This document shows, piece by piece, positions 30,811 through 44,347 of a stretch of DNA of 64,000 nucleotides (the first letter of the stretch is position 1; each line of letters begins with the position of its first letter). The stretch comes from Nemertoderma westbladi (lineage: Eukaryota > Xenacoelomorpha > Nemertodermatida > Nemertodermatidae). The position numbers and the translations under genes are program-made. The stretch spans positions 27,096 through 91,095 of the forward strand of contig JAUCBJ010000002.1 of the NCBI GenBank assembly GCA_032718475.1, in the 5' to 3' direction. The notes beneath the pieces were generated by a model. The model saw nothing but the letters and a program-made list of their open reading frames with translations. It made no database searches and was not told where the DNA came from.

Positions 30811-31423
30811 CACATCATGCTGTGAGAACCATGGAGAATCGGAATCCTACAAGGATCTCATTTCCTCTGTCCGAGCTCGCTCCACCTAATAGTAGAAGTA
30901 GTATGCCATGAGAACCCTTAATGCGAAAGTTAGCCTAACTTTGGAACAGTGATACATATGATTTTCTAGGATCAAAATATTGCATCAGTGCCTCACCCTA
31001 CATCCTAAAAGGAACATAAGAATTACATTTACCTGTTTTTGCGGAATTCTAGTCAATGTGGATCTCTAAGTTACCTGACACACCCGACCCGCCCCGTGGG
31101 TAATATAAATGTATCCCCTAGCAGACGACACTATCTGACTTTTAGTAAAAAAAATAGGTTTACTTGTAATTTTTCTTATATTCTTATCTAAAGAGTTCTA
31201 AATTAACAGTCCTTGTACTGCAAATGAATGCGATTGGTCATATACTTTGAGACGAATTAGTGGTAGTCAATTGAATAACTATGAGGTCCAACAATAAATA
31301 TATTATTTATTAAATATTCAAAATTAATAATAAATATTATTTTAAATATATATTTAAAAAATTCATCAGATATTTTTGTGCAATTTATCGTGAAATAAGC
31401 AATCAAAATGCTAATAAATTCAC
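30811..31423. other. Junction spacer between duplication copies
   Basis: Links the right end of copy 1 to the type-a transporter of copy 2. 30811-31250 has no counterpart in the window. 31250-31423 is the 3' flank of a2 and resembles 27890-28047. A minus-strand AATAAA signal (TTTATT at 31306-31311) lies 113 bp past the a2 stop codon. Confidence 0.5.
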
Positions 31424-32732
31424 CTAACCAACGCGACATCTAAAGGCAAACACAGCCACCAAAGAGAAAATGAAAGGCAACCCCAACAAACTGAGAAGCG
31501 AAGAAGCTGCTGGCAATCCAAAGTAGTCGTTGAGAAAGCCACCAAAAATTGGGCCAATAATTATTCCAATTGAATGAGATATTCGTAACATTTGTTGGAG
31601 AAGAGATCTTGTGTCGACATTGTCTGGATAGCCACAAACATTGACAACCAGTTGCGTTTGCGTTTCCAGTGCAGGGCTTAGGAATAATCCTGTACCAAAT
31701 CCATAGAGTGCATAACCGGTGATAGAGATGGTAAGATCATGAGGTAAACCTAGAAGTTCTGTGGGTCCTATTAGTTGCATTGCTAATGCTACTACCATTA
31801 TACCGAATATAGTTGGAAAGATAGTTTTCAATTTCTTCATCATTAAACTTATTATTATACCTGTGAACAATACAATACTAGGAGCTACCATATATATCCG
31901 ACCAATATTATACTGGTTCATATTGTAGGAGTGATGAATATAGGCAGCATTGTTTGTAAGTGTAAAAGATTGAAGTGTTGACCAATACGTATTCAAATTA
32001 AATATAAGTGTAATTGCTGGATTCTTTAGAAGTCCTAGGTAGGTTGGTCTGACTTCTTTCGATTCACATCTGTCATGAATGTAAGCTGGTGACTCCATCC
32101 AGCAGTAAAAGACGATAACCATAAACATCAAACCCGATATTATAAATGGTGAATTGAAAACCCAAAGCTGCAAAAACTGTTGATCCAAAAACCGCTGCTA
32201 CCATGTTCCCCAGGGTCATAATAATATTTGCCACACTGGCTAATAAAGTTCTTTGTGTCGGCCATAATTCCATCAATAGACCAAATGAATACATATAACT
32301 GATGTTGAGTCCAACAGCTTCGATGATACGAAGTGAAAAACAAGCAAATATATATAATCCATTTCTATTATTAGGAATATAAAATACAAACCCAAATGCT
32401 AACTGGGAAACAGCCCCAATAATACCGAATAGGCCCAAAGATATACGAGTTCCCCAGTTGTTTATAGAATGAGGACAAGTGATGTATATTACAAGTCTGA
32501 CAACAGCAAACATAGACAGTAATGCACCAATCAAAGTCTTTGACCAATCACGTTCTTCAACAACTATTGGGAAAAAGGTCTCTAATAGATTATGACACCA
32601 ACCTGGTGTCATTTGATACACCAACAACATGGCGACTAACAGGTAAAGTCTCCAGCCTTTTCGATGGTCAGTTTTATTTACATGATCTTTAATCATTGAA
32701 CTTGAAGTTATGGGAGCCGTTTCATCTGTCAT
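31424..32732 (-). pseudogene. MFS transporter, type a, copy 2 (1-bp insertion)
   Basis: Paralogue of the b genes, with the same 12-helix layout. The start MTDETAPITSS is at 32732. Near 32150 it reads AAATGGTGAATTG where a1 has AAATGGGAATTG; the extra base shifts the frame just before the sixth helix. The pieces are 32073-32732 and 31424-32188. The rest is open to the stop at 31424, with GFGTGLFLSPALETQ and LIGPIFGGFLN preserved. The intact a1 frame over the same site shows the break is specific to this copy. Confidence 0.85.
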
Positions 32733-33699
32733 CTTCTATATTCAATTCAACCCAGTGTACGAAGAGGCAAGATTGACAAAACAAAAATGTTATGGACACC
32801 ATACACATTAACTCAGTTATAGATAAGTATGGATGGAAATAAAATTTTGGATTGACATATATAGCAGTATATATAGTGCCTGGTGTTCCATAATGATTGC
32901 CCCCCCACCGCCCTCCCTCTGATCAGCCAAAACTGCCAGACATGCACCTTAGTTTAATATATCGTTCGAAAGATAATTTAATTCTGAGCTTGCATGCAAA
33001 AATTTAGGGTCCATTACAAAAGTATAACAATTGTATATAGGCTATTCTTTAAACCTATCTTACTTTTCAATATTTAATCACAATGTATAAACAGTTATTA
33101 CTGCCTGACTTTTGCTGCATTTCAGTTTATTACAGTATTCAGTTACCGGTATTAGTTTTGGCAATTTTACTGAATTAGGCCTAACAGAAGTAATTAAAAT
33201 GACTAGTTCCAGTGCAATCTTCGATGACTCTGAAGAAAAGCGTAAGGTTGACAGGATCAGATATGTTACTTTTAAAACTGAACTCAAACCAAAACGGCCC
33301 TTTTAACCCTTTCCGGCCTGAATTAATTTAATTTATGAAAAAAAATTGGTTGGTCTTTGTTAATGGGTTAATTATACACCAAATAATAATTTTCGATGAA
33401 AAAATTTTCTATGAAAAAAAGAATTACTTTGTGTCACAACACTGTTAGATAGAGGTGAATCTGCTACACCCCCGCCCAGCTACATTGATATTAGGTTGTA
33501 ATGACTCAAACTCATGCCACAAACAAGATAGGGTTCATTCGAAAATTATCCTGGGTGTTAAGGTTTGTCATCAACATTAAATCAAAAAGAAAGGGAAAAC
33601 TCATTCGAATTAAAAATTAACCCAATGCAATGTTGACTTCAACATGGCTGAAAAATCAATTATCCAATTAGTTCTACAGGAATTTACAGAATTTACATT
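32733..33699. other. 5' flank of transporter a2
   Basis: The first 400 bases match 690-1110. From about 33160 the sequence is specific to copy 2. No gene recognised. Confidence 0.5.
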
Positions 33700-34020
33700 C
33701 TACAGGAAATTAAAACTAAATATCCAAATTGGATACAACAACAGAATATTTTCATGGTTAACAACGATATAATTCGTTCGATGGGTCGTATACAAGGTCC
33801 CTTTGGGTCATGGCAAACTATTAACAACCCTATTGTTTTACCGACTATTCATAACTTCACAAAACTAGTCATTGAAGAGACTCACGGCATGGTAATGCCT
33901 TCTAAGGTTCGTGAAACATTGGTTCAAGTTAGGATTAAATTTTGGATCCCTTGATGTCGTCAGAAAATGAAATCAGTAATTAAAGGTTGTGTACCATGCA
34001 AACATGTCCAATGAAAGCCA
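33700..34020 (+). pseudogene. BEL/Pao integrase zinc-binding relic
   Basis: The plus strand encodes NNPIVLPTIHNFTKLVIEET, then a VRETLVQVRIKFWI block, a TGA, and in the same frame KMKSVIKGCVPCKH. The pattern H...H...RxxFWI...VIxxCxxC is the HHCC domain preceding a BEL integrase core. Nothing of the catalytic core follows. It is present only in copy 2, within the segment absent from 1110-1210. Confidence 0.55.
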
Positions 34021-35125
34021 TATACTTACTTGTCCTGCAATTAATCATTTACCATTGGAAAGAGTAACACAAAAAGTTGAACATGTTGTATGAATGAATA
34101 TGAATCTATTTTTGTAGTCCATTAACCCTATTTAAACCGTTAGCCCCCCCCCCCCCCCCCCCCAGCCCCCCTCCCCGGGTTTTTTTTGTTATAACACTGT
34201 AACAGACACTGTTGGGAATCTGAAATTATTAATTATGGTCTTCCTAATAGTGAAAGAAGTTTTTTAAAATATTGGGTAGTTTTCGAGTTAAGGCACCATT
34301 TTTAACCCTACCTTTGGCACTTTTTTTGAGACGTTTCGAGACGCTAGAAATTTCAAACTTGTTTTTTTCGACAGGTGCTAAATTTTGGTGCCAGTGCCAA
34401 TTTTTCATATATACCAATTTTGTAAATTGATTGTATGAACCTGTTTTTTTTGCGCTATAGTTTTTTTGCCACAATTTGGGGTTCTGGTTTCGTTGTACCA
34501 GGCATATCAAACTTGTATTTTTCGGTGCTGTGTGCAAATTTTTTCAAGATGTGTGTGCAAGATTTGGAAATCCATTCAATAGTTGAATTGATTGGTTTAA
34601 CGGTGTTCTGAATTCAATGGAATATATAATACATAATTTTGAAACCCGTCAAATATACCAACACTACTGTAATTGTACACTACTTGAAATTTTGGTGCTG
34701 CAAAATATCCAGCACAGTCAACTTTTTCGAAATTTTTTTTCCATCTCATTCAGACTAGTAAAATTTTCGTACAAACAAAATATAAAGACGTTTTCGTAAA
34801 AACTTGTAGATGGGGATCAATGTGACCCCCCCCCCCCCCCCCCCTCCCGGTATTTGTACAACATTTTTTATAGACCGGTACTAATAGGTTTAACAGTAAC
34901 TCGAATTACTGACACATATTACAGAATATAATTTGCTAAATTTTTATACTAAACATAATTATTAATGTTGTATACTAATTTAGCTTAAGATTCATTCAAA
35001 TTATCATTACAATATTATTGTCAAATATTTTGTTCTCTTACGAGAACAAAGTGTGGACTACATTGTACGTAATTTAGCAATATTCAATAAGTTATCGCAA
35101 ATGTGTGCAGTAACAGCTGTTTACT
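34021..35125. other. AT-rich flank with homopolymers
   Basis: No gene seen. Two long C runs (34144-34163 and 34826-34844) make local length unreliable. 34480-35125 matches 1213-1850. Confidence 0.5.
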
Positions 35126-35215
35126 TTAACAAACATGAGTTGCCCTTGTATATTTTGGTTGTGTATTAATTAACAAACATGAGTTGCCCTTGTATATTTT
35201 GGTTGTGTATTAATT
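35126..35215. repeat. 44-bp minisatellite, 2 copies
   Basis: Same unit and position as 1853-2163 but only two repeats. Confidence 0.9.
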
Positions 35216-35777
35216 AAAGTTATATATTATTATTTTTTTATTACAAAATGAATCAACAAGACATTAGTGAAGAAATAGGCTAAATCAATTTGTTTTACAA
35301 TACATTTTGGATTCAAACAAGAAATCCGCTGCTAAAGACGATGGGAACACATCAATAAAATTATGCATCTGCCGGACTATATGTATGATGTATGTATGTT
35401 ATTTATATGTAAGTATAATTAATATGTAATGATGTATACAGTAATATTTTCATATCGGATCTCATATTTATTAATAATGTTGTTTACGATATGGTCTATC
35501 TTACGTTTTGGAATCAGTAATTAGATAATCAAAGGGTTCAATTACAATATAGCACTTTGTAGAACAGTAACAACCATATGCTATGAATAATTTTAAAGAT
35601 ACAATTTATTCCATAAACTGATTTGTACAAAAGGATAATAATTGTACAAATGATATATTTCTTCAATAATAATAAAAATAAATAAACCAGCTTTGTTATT
35701 ATATTAACAAAATAGTAAGAAGTAATTAATGCACTACCTGAACAATAATTCCAAAATGTTCACATTGCAGGTACTTT

Positions 35778-35948
35778 CCGCCATTGCATTAGTAACTTTT
35801 ACAACATTGCGCATTTGCTACACATTTGTGCGGCCCGCCATTGCATTAGTAACTTTTACAACATTGCGCATTTGCTACACATTTGTGCGGCCCGCCATTG
35901 CATTAGTAACTTTTACAACATTGCGCATTTGCTACACATTTGTGGGGC
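35778..35948. repeat. 57-bp tandem repeat, 3 copies
   Basis: A unit starting CCGCCATTGCATTAG repeats at 35778, 35835 and 35892. Copy 1 has one unit at each of its two equivalent places (2695 and 4959). Confidence 0.9.
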
Positions 35949-36316
35949 GAGACACGTAGTCGGCGAGCCTTGGCATACGGTTCATATTGGGCAAATTAGC
36001 GCATATCTGCCCGTCCGTATGTCTGTCTGTCTGTCTGGTAAATGTTTGAACACGAATTTCTCGGCATCGCTGTTTTAGAATTGATCCAAACTTAGTAGGG
36101 AAGTTTAGAGTGAAATTTTAGAAAATGTGTATTCTTGTATATATTTTACAGTTTATAGCAATTGATAAAAAACCAAGAAGAACTCATAGAGAACACCTAT
36201 ATATAACTGTATAAAGTGAAACTTGGTTAAAGATGTGACAGTCTGTCAGTCGGTAGTTTCAGTCTTTTGATTAAAACCGCAAATTAGTCGGGCAATCACA
36301 AATTAAATTAGTACAC

Positions 36317-36589
36317 AAATGGACAAAATGAGAAAGCATGTCACCGAGGGTTGAACCAGCACTTTGCTTACGTTTCGGCCTATCAGGCCTCATCACCAGT
36401 GCATTGAAAAGGCAGTCTTAAATTGCATACATCCTATCTCTAACAGCGGACCAAACGGCCTCAAGCATGTTAGGGTGAAATAGGGGAAAGTGGCGGAACT
36501 TGTTAGCGATAGTGATGAGCCCTTATAGGCCGAAACGTACATATAGCGCTGGTCCAACCCAGGTGACGTCCTTTCTCATTTTTCCCATT
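36317..36589. mobile_element. Foldback/MITE-like element, copy C
   Basis: Third copy of the foldback element, closest to 5380-5652. It is flanked by the same TTAGTACAC sequence on the left. Confidence 0.7.
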
Positions 36590-36799
36590 GCTGAACAAAA
36601 CCATAATATTACATCATTATTAATTACAGTTGCAGTAACAGCTCAACTCCAATTTATTTAATTAATGTTTAATAGTTTAGTGTATAAGAAAACTAAATAC
36701 TTACAAACATAGTAAATATAAACATATATTATTGTAGTCCAGTCAGAATAATTCGATAAAGGATCAACCTCGGACAAATTGCAATATAAATTAATTTAA

Positions 36800-37440
36800 T
36801 ATAAGCTTCTACCCTCGCGACCTTGCTCAACTGAATTCCCTTGATCACCTGACCACTGGCTGCTAACTTGATGTTCTTCACTAAAACTAATCAATGCGCA
36901 GTTTAGAATCACCATCGCCATTCGCCTTGGAGAAAAGGTGGTAGAGCCCCACACCTGCAACTTTTGGGGCAGTCCGGTAGCTTCCAGTGGTCTACATGGA
37001 TGAGCACAGGCCAGTTCCCTCGCCACACCATGGTTAATGATAATGTGAGGCGGGCATCAGTCAGCTGTGGGGTTACCTCCATTCTAGAACCATCATGACT
37101 CTGCGGCAACGATGGAAAGCGTGTAGACAGGGTGACACTCATGCCTTGGTCCCAGAGTCGAACGCTAACATGTGATGCTACAGTGGTTGACCCCCTTGTC
37201 ACCGCCAACATACATTGCATTGCATTAGAACATTGCATTAGAGACCTTTGGCCACCCCGGTCCAGTGAAGTCCTCCTTCCTCCAGGAAAACGGGTCCTGG
37301 TCTCCACACCGTGACACATGAGCCGCGCTCCCACAGGTTCCTACTACAGCGCATCGTCATGGCCATTCTGGTGGGGAACGCGGAGTCTGTCCTGGTGACT
37401 GCCGACCCATCCCCAGGTAGACTCTTTGGGGATTAGTCTC
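36800..37440 (+). pseudogene. RT-associated C-terminal module relic, copy 2
   Basis: Duplicate of 5880-6540. ILEPS, DGKRVD, TLMPW and CDATVVD are again readable. A short length difference around 37210-37260 (an ACATTGCATTGCATTAG stretch replaces the copy-1 sequence) changes the tail. Confidence 0.55.
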
Positions 37441-37929
37441 TTGTAGACTCTTGTATGTATGTTTCTATGTTGACAGTGATTGTGACAGTATATTTTATAA
37501 ACATGTATAATTTAGATTAAAAAATTTCCCCTTAACCTAATATACATATGATTTAATATTTCTAGGTCCAAATGTTATGCTTATAGATATTTCCAAAATC
37601 GGCCACAATCGGATTGCTGGAACTTGGTTAAAAGCCTATTTCAACAAAGCAACATTAAGTCATATATAAATCACCACTTTCCAATGTTCATAAGGAATTC
37701 TAACTTAGAACTACCCCACCCAAATCACTACCTATCGGGGAATTCGATTGGGTATTTCTATTGAAACCCAGTTACTAAGGCAACTGTGAGAAATACATGT
37801 CAAACTTAGCTGTAGAGTAAATTTAAGTAATTTAGGAAACCAATCCTATTAAGTGCACTATATGTTGCAAAATGAGGTAACATTGGATTATAATAATATC
37901 TATAAGAACAATTTATTTTTTGCAGTTGC

Positions 37930-39610
37930 AGTGAAATGGAATAGCACTTGGCTTGTAACATTGGTAAATATTCACACTTACTGTGGTCTCACGAGCAAAG
38001 TGATACGAAAGAGTACGCAGACAGCGTAAAGAGATTATTAGGTGATATTCTTAATAAAACAGCAACTGTTAATTTAATGAGTTGCAAGCAGCCTCACTGT
38101 CAGTCTCATCGTTCTGACATTGATGATCTCTATGTGGAGATAATTAATGCGTTGCAACAGTCTAGCGATCAGTTTATAAAAAAGTCTCAAATTAATTTTT
38201 CTGAAAAAATCGTCACATTCCAGGATGTTAAGGAAAAATACGGCCAATCACGGTCCGCTTTTAAGCTGTGGTGGTGCAGCGTCGTTTCGCCCTGACAAGG
38301 CGCTGTATATAAAGAATATTTAAGCTGCAAGGTATGAGGCAGCAGGTATTTAAGCTAGCTATGAGGCAGTGTAAAAAAGATCAAACAACGATTGAAAATA
38401 ATAAAATGGCAGAAGGTCTCCTATCTGGCGTTTCAAGTAAAAATTTTTGGTCTGAAGTTCGCAGCCGTACGAACACGCAAACGCCTTTCCCTAATAAAGT
38501 GGGAGATTGCTGTGGGGCGCCAAAGATCTGTAAAATATGGAATACCACTTTGAGGATCTTTATAATTGTGTGGGCGATGACAGTGACAGTGGGGCTGTCA
38601 ATATTCGTTTGAGTAACACCGCAAAGTTTGGGTATGTCCCCGTTACATATAAAGCAGATCTCAGACTCAATTTTTAGTTTATCTATTGGTAAAGCAAGTG
38701 GGCCAGACAATATTAGAGCTGAACATTTATTGTACGGGTATGGTTACATCTTAGTAGCTGCTCTATGTATTTTATTTAGTGCAATTAAATTACATAGTTA
38801 TATGCCATCAGCAATGATGGACTCTACCTACCATAATACCACTTGTTAAGGATAGGACTGGTGACCTTGCCAGTAAGGACAACTACCGAGGCATTGCCCT
38901 TTCCACGGTTCTGAGTAAGCTTCTTGAAAATATTATTCTGGAATACATATAATTTTTTGTAACTACTTTTTATAAACAGTTTGCTACAGAAACATGTATT
39001 TACACACTAAAAGAAATAGTCAATTATTATCTCACGCAGAATTCCTGTGTTTACGTTTGTATGATTGATGCTTCCAAAGCATTTGACCGCACCAACCATT
39101 ATAATCTTTTCAAGAAGTTTCTCGAACGTGGCACACCTATTTATATAGTTAATTTAATAAAGTACTGGTATCGTAATCAATCTTTACGTGTCCTTTGGGA
39201 TGGGGTGCTTTCTGCTTCATTCCAGGTTAGAAACGGTACAAGACAGGGTGGGATCTTATCACCCATATTCTATAGTGTGTACATTGATGGTCTTAGTATA
39301 GCTTTGACGGAAAGCGGTGTAGGTTGTATGATTGATTCTATTAGAATCAACCATCTTCTTTATGCCGACGACCTGTGCTTACTATCAAATTCAATTTTTG
39401 GTTTACAAAAACTAGTCGATATTTCTGTGAATTATGCAAATAAAAATTCAATTATTTTCAATGTCAAAAAAAAACAAAATGTATTTATTTTATCTCAAAA
39501 AGTTGTTCTCTTTCATGTCTGCCTAAAATTACACTTTATAATAAAACAATTCCTATTGTGGACTCTTTTAATTATCTTGGTCATATTAAGACCAAGCCTT
39601 CGGGTCGCCT
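37930..39610 (+). pseudogene. CR1/L2-like RT relic, copy 2
   Basis: Duplicate of 7036-8712, with the same SKAFDRTNH, GTRQGGILSP and YADDL motifs. It has its own extra lesions: a 4-bp insertion near 38829, a 12-bp loss near 38983, and an extra A in a poly-A run near 39470 that opens a longer frame (39061-39720). It is clearly non-functional. Confidence 0.75.
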
Positions 39611-39654
39611 CTAGCTTAGGCCGACTGTTTGCTTGCTTTTACAGCAATGGGCAG

Positions 39655-41230
39655 ACCCATGGTACAGCGCCGTACAAGGGAGAACCCAGGAAGTCTACTA
39701 CCCCAGGAGGTGGTCATTGAGGATAACCAGATGCTAGCGCGAGGATATAATGCGACCAAAAAGCTGCTCGATGAGCCGATGAGAACTGTTAAGGTCTACT
39801 GATCAAAACTCCTAACCAAGGTGGGTCTTTATAACAAACATTATGAGTATTTGGCTCGATTTGGCCAATGGGAACTGGTGGATAAATTAACGCGCGCGGG
39901 AGGTCACCGCAAATATGTTTGAACTTAGACAGCATAGGATTATTATTTTTGATAAGGTGTACATAGGGCCCTATGGGGTCGATATGAAAGGGATAAAATT
40001 AACAGATAAGGCCAGTTTGGGTGATATCTGTCCCGAGGTCTACCTGGAAGAATCAATATCATCTGCAGGGAGGGCTAATAGAACCAGTAAAAAGCAGACA
40101 TCTGTTGAAAGCATAAAGTCAGCTACATCCTGTGCAAAAGCAAGAAAGGTGACGGAATTAGATGCCTGCTAGACTTAATTGCATTATACCAAAGGGAGTT
40201 AGAACGGAGGTTAGATGAGGCACCCAAATGCCAACACATGAAACAAAATAAAACTGAACAAACCACTCCCGCAGATCAGAATAAAACGTTTGATATGCAG
40301 GTGTGGGAAGAAGGATTGCCCCCTATGGGATATCCAACAAGGACACAGGGAGAGTTGATTAACACAGAGCATAAAATAAACATGAGTGCCATGGAGCCAA
40401 TATCCATTCAGCCGGCGTCCGTGCCAACAAATACACCAGAGTCCAACATGCTTTGGGGGTTTCATCTTTAAACATACGATGATTGAGTTACCATCAGTAG
40501 ATTCTTTAAATTTTAATGGAAGCAACCCAGAAGAATATTTACAATTTCGCTGGATGTACAGCAATGAGATTCTCTCAAATAAAATTGACAAAGGGGAAAT
40601 GCCTAAAATATCTTCAATGCTTCACAGCTGGTCCCACTTAAGATATAGTAAGGCAGTACCAGGGATAATAGAAGGTGAATTTGAAGCAGCATGGGTGGTC
40701 CTAGATAAAGAATACAGACATCCCACTAAAATATTCTGACGGATTCTGATAGGAATAAGAAAGACTATAGAGGCGCAGAATGAACGTAGTAACGTAATAA
40801 TGGATAGTCCAGGTGTTGCCTATGTGGTTAAGGAAGAAGTGGTGGAGAATTGGGTTCACAATTCGCGAGAATAATGGGAAAGAACCAGGGTTAGATGATC
40901 TATCAGACTTCCTCAAGTATGAGTCAGAAGTAATGAACGATCCAGTGTATGAAGTAGATAATGTGTCTTAGGTAAAGAAAGGAGAGTGCACTAGGGAGAG
41001 ACAAGAACGTAACCAGTCAGATGAGATGCCTAGAAGACTATAGTCAATGTCATTTGGGATGACACAGGAGGGGTCTTCTAGACCAAGGGGCCTATGACAG
41101 TGCACAGAACTGCCAGATTCACCACAGACCAGACACTGCAACCAATGGAAAGAAATTCCATCTGATGATAGGTGACTTTATACATGGACACACAGGTTTG
41201 GCATCAAATGTGCAAACATGGACACATAGG
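39655..41230 (+). pseudogene. BEL gag relic related to element 2, copy 2 (longer)
   Basis: Successive blocks match the element 2 Gag in order: YNATKKLLDE and YIGPYGVDMKGIKL; SIKSATSCAKARKVTELDA (element 2 has DKSATSSAKERRVREIDA); LPPMGYP; FNGSNPEEYLQFRWMYSNE (element 2 FDGSRPEEYLQFRRMYSNE); and MWLRKKWWRIGFTIRENNG followed by EPGLDDLSDFLKYE. Several frameshifts and stops. It shows that relatives of element 2 were in this locus before the segmental duplication. Copy 1 (8765-9109) lost the part from about 40016 to 41243. Confidence 0.75.
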
Positions 41231-41243
41231 AAGGACACGTCAT

Positions 41244-41299
41244 TTTTGCAGTTTTATATATAACATGTCCAAGGACATATCATATATAAAACTGCAAAA
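41244..41299. repeat. 27-bp near-perfect palindrome, copy 2
   Basis: Arms 41244-41270 and 41273-41299, equivalent to 9110-9165, with two mismatches between the arms. Confidence 0.9.
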
Positions 41300-41519
41300 T
41301 GTGTTACTCTGTAAGATCTGAATAATTCTGCAGTCTGATGTCTGACTTCTGATAGGCCTAAGGCCTGCCTTTTTTAAATTAATGCTTGGTATTGCCTTTA
41401 AATGCCTTAACTCTGTAAATTGCCTTTTCTGCTTCTGATAAACTAAACATATACCATGTGCAGTAATGCCTAAGTCTGACACTTGGCTGCAGGAGGAACA
41501 GGAACCTGGTCAGGGTCTA

Positions 41520-41616
41520 TGAATAATTCAAAAGAAACCAAGAGTCGTGGTAGTGGAAATTCAGATGGAGAAATATCAACCATAGCATTGGTAGGTAGAC
41601 ATTGTTGAAATGGTTA
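41520..41616 (+). pseudogene. Non-LTR ORF1 relic with the empty site of element 1
   Basis: Undisturbed version of 9387-9484 joined to 24085 onward. The single GGTTA at 41612-41616 is the unoccupied target of element 1. Confidence 0.6.
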
Positions 41617-44277
41617 AACTCATACAAATCTCATTATCGGAATTTAAACACGAAACTAAAGATAAAATAGAAACAATGGCGAAAAAATTGATTCCATGAT
41701 TCCTTCTAGCAATACCAGCAATACCATGATTCTTCCCCGTGGCTGACCCGAATAACCCTGGCAATAATACCAGGGTCATTCGGGTCAGCCACTGGCCCAG
41801 GGAAACCAATAGAAGGAGAAGATCGCCATCCAACTCAACAACACGATTGGAGTTCAAAAACGCCCTTTACTAAATCGAAACCACTACTCAACTGTTATAG
41901 TGTCAATGCTCAATCATTGTGCAATAAATTTCATGATCTGGATTTATTACTTTCTAATGGTGACTTTGATTTAATAACAGAAACATGGCTTACAGACTCT
42001 GTGCCTGATGCTCAGATAAATGGCGATAATAATTACGTGGTATTTCGTAGAGATCGTAAATCTAGGGGTGGGGGGGTCTGCATTACTTATAAGGAAAAAT
42101 ATCAAATGTGTTGCTGTTCCAGTTAGTTATGATGGGGAATCAGAGATGGTTGCAGTGGATCTTGTGGGTAACACCCCCGTACGTATTGTTTGTTTGCACC
42201 CAACTCCATCTCAACCAACGACGATCTCATCTGTAATGCCATTAGTTTTCCTTGTATTATTTTTGGGGATTTTAACTTACCAGAATTTTACTGGGGAAAT
42301 TTCACTTACCTCGATAACCTGGTGTACAATAGATTTTCCCACTTTATTTTAGAGAACGGTCTGTCACAACTGCAATTTGAACCTACCAGAGGAACTTGTG
42401 TTAGACTTAGTTTTCACCACGGAATCATATGGTTGTTTCCTGTATAACCACATCAGCCGGATTTTCCACCAGTGATAATGATTCGGCAGTTATTTTTAAT
42501 ATTATAGCGCCAGTTCAGTATTCGGATGAAACAAATCATGGTTACTATGATTTTAAACATGCTAATTATAACAATTTTATTTCATTTATTGACAGTTTTA
42601 ATTGGTGCCGACAATTTGAACTATGTGATACAGTTGACGATTTTTGGACAACTTTTAGCTCCATTTTAAAGAAAGTTTGTGCCATTTAAGAAATTTAACC
42701 CTAAACTGAAAATGCATCAGGCTTTTGTCAAAAAACTCCAGCGAAAAGAAAAATTTTGTGGCGGCGCAGACACACAACTGACGGTTTGTTAGAATACAAA
42801 AAATGTGCTCGCTTAGCATCCAGTGTTGCATTTAGAGCGGCCTGCATTAACGAAAACAAAATTCTCTCCTCCGGAAAGCCAGATGCAAATTTCAGGTATG
42901 TCAACTCCAAACGTATTAATAAGTCTGGTATATCACCGCTGAAGTTTGGTGGCAGCACTGTTGTCGATAACGCCACCAAGGCTCATATTTTATTAAATGT
43001 ATTGTCCGAAAATGTTACTATTGATAACAATATTGTACCCGATCTTCCCCGTAGAGTACCCGTAGGAATTAATATATCAACAATAGATATTTCTCCTGTA
43101 AATGTTTATACTATGCTTCGAAAGATTCCGGCCGAGATCAGTAGGACTCCAGATGGATTGCCCAGCCTTCTTTTTTCAAAATTAGCACGCTGTATATCTG
43201 CACCATTATCCGCTATATTTACCATCTCATTTGAAACGAAAATGCTCCCTTCAATTTGGCTCACAGCTGATGTCATCCCGCTGTTTAAAAAAGGCAATTC
43301 ATCTGATCCCTACAACTACCGGCCTATTTCATTAACATGTATATCCTGTAAGTTAATGGAAATGTGTATTAAATATGAGTTATCTGAATATTTACTTAGG
43401 AACAAGTTAATTACAAAGGCACAGCACGGGTTTTTAAAGCTCAAATCTACATGTACTCAGTTATTGGAATCCGTTAAAGAATGGTATAAAATGGTTGATA
43501 ATGGCGACGCCTTTGACGTAGTGTACTGTACATTGACTTCGCAAAGGCATTCGATTCAGTAGTACTGTCTCTGTTTGGTCCCCATTGTTATTAACGTCTA
43601 TAGACTTGGTTGAGAATGTACAAAGATATTTTACACGTAGACTTTATTTGCGGTGCGGTTTGTCCTATAGTAGCTACCTCGACCGACTCAACTTTCTCGT
43701 GTTACAACCTCTTGAACTAAGGCGTATTATTTTCGATCTTAAGATGGTATATTCCATTGAACGAAATTTAATCGACCTTAATTTTGATGATTTTTTTACA
43801 CACCCCTCTAGACCCGGTCTCAAAGGACATAACCATAAACTATTCATAAAGCGAACTAGACTTAATCAATGCAAAAAATTGTGCCAATTTGGAACTCATT
43901 GCCCGATAGCATCGTAGAATCTAATAATAGAGATATTTTTATGCATCGCTTGTCTGATCATAACTTATTGGAATTTTGTCAATTTAAACGCAATATGTAA
44001 TTATTATTATTTTTTATCTTATGAATAGACTATTAGTACATTATTACTTGGTGTGGTACTCTACGGGGCCGAAATAAATACATTTTTGATTTTGCTACTG
44101 TATATATATTTTTGCTAGTGTATATATATTTCTATGTAAAACCTATAAAACAGCCTATAAGTGCTTTCACAGCCTGGGTTGTCTTCTCCTCACCTTTTAC
44201 TATTTCTTATGTTATCATATCTGTATTTTAATTTTAATATCGATGAGTGTTTTAAATAAAATAAAATAAAATAAATG
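41617..44277 (+). pseudogene. CR1/jockey-like non-LTR element with deleted RT core, copy 2
   Basis: Duplicate of 24090-26776, with the same endonuclease, RT N-terminal and C-terminal pieces and the same missing catalytic segment. Small differences: 15 bases shorter near 42240, and a cleaner reading near 42525. The 3' AAATA repeat ends at 44277. Confidence 0.75.
41739..41792. repeat. Strong hairpin, 23-bp arms, copy 2
   Basis: Same inverted repeat as 24212-24265. Confidence 0.85.
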
Positions 44278-44347
44278 TTCCACTTTCGAAGTGGTCATAT
44301 CTAAAATCACTACAGATCATTCACAACTAATGTATTGACAGTATAAT

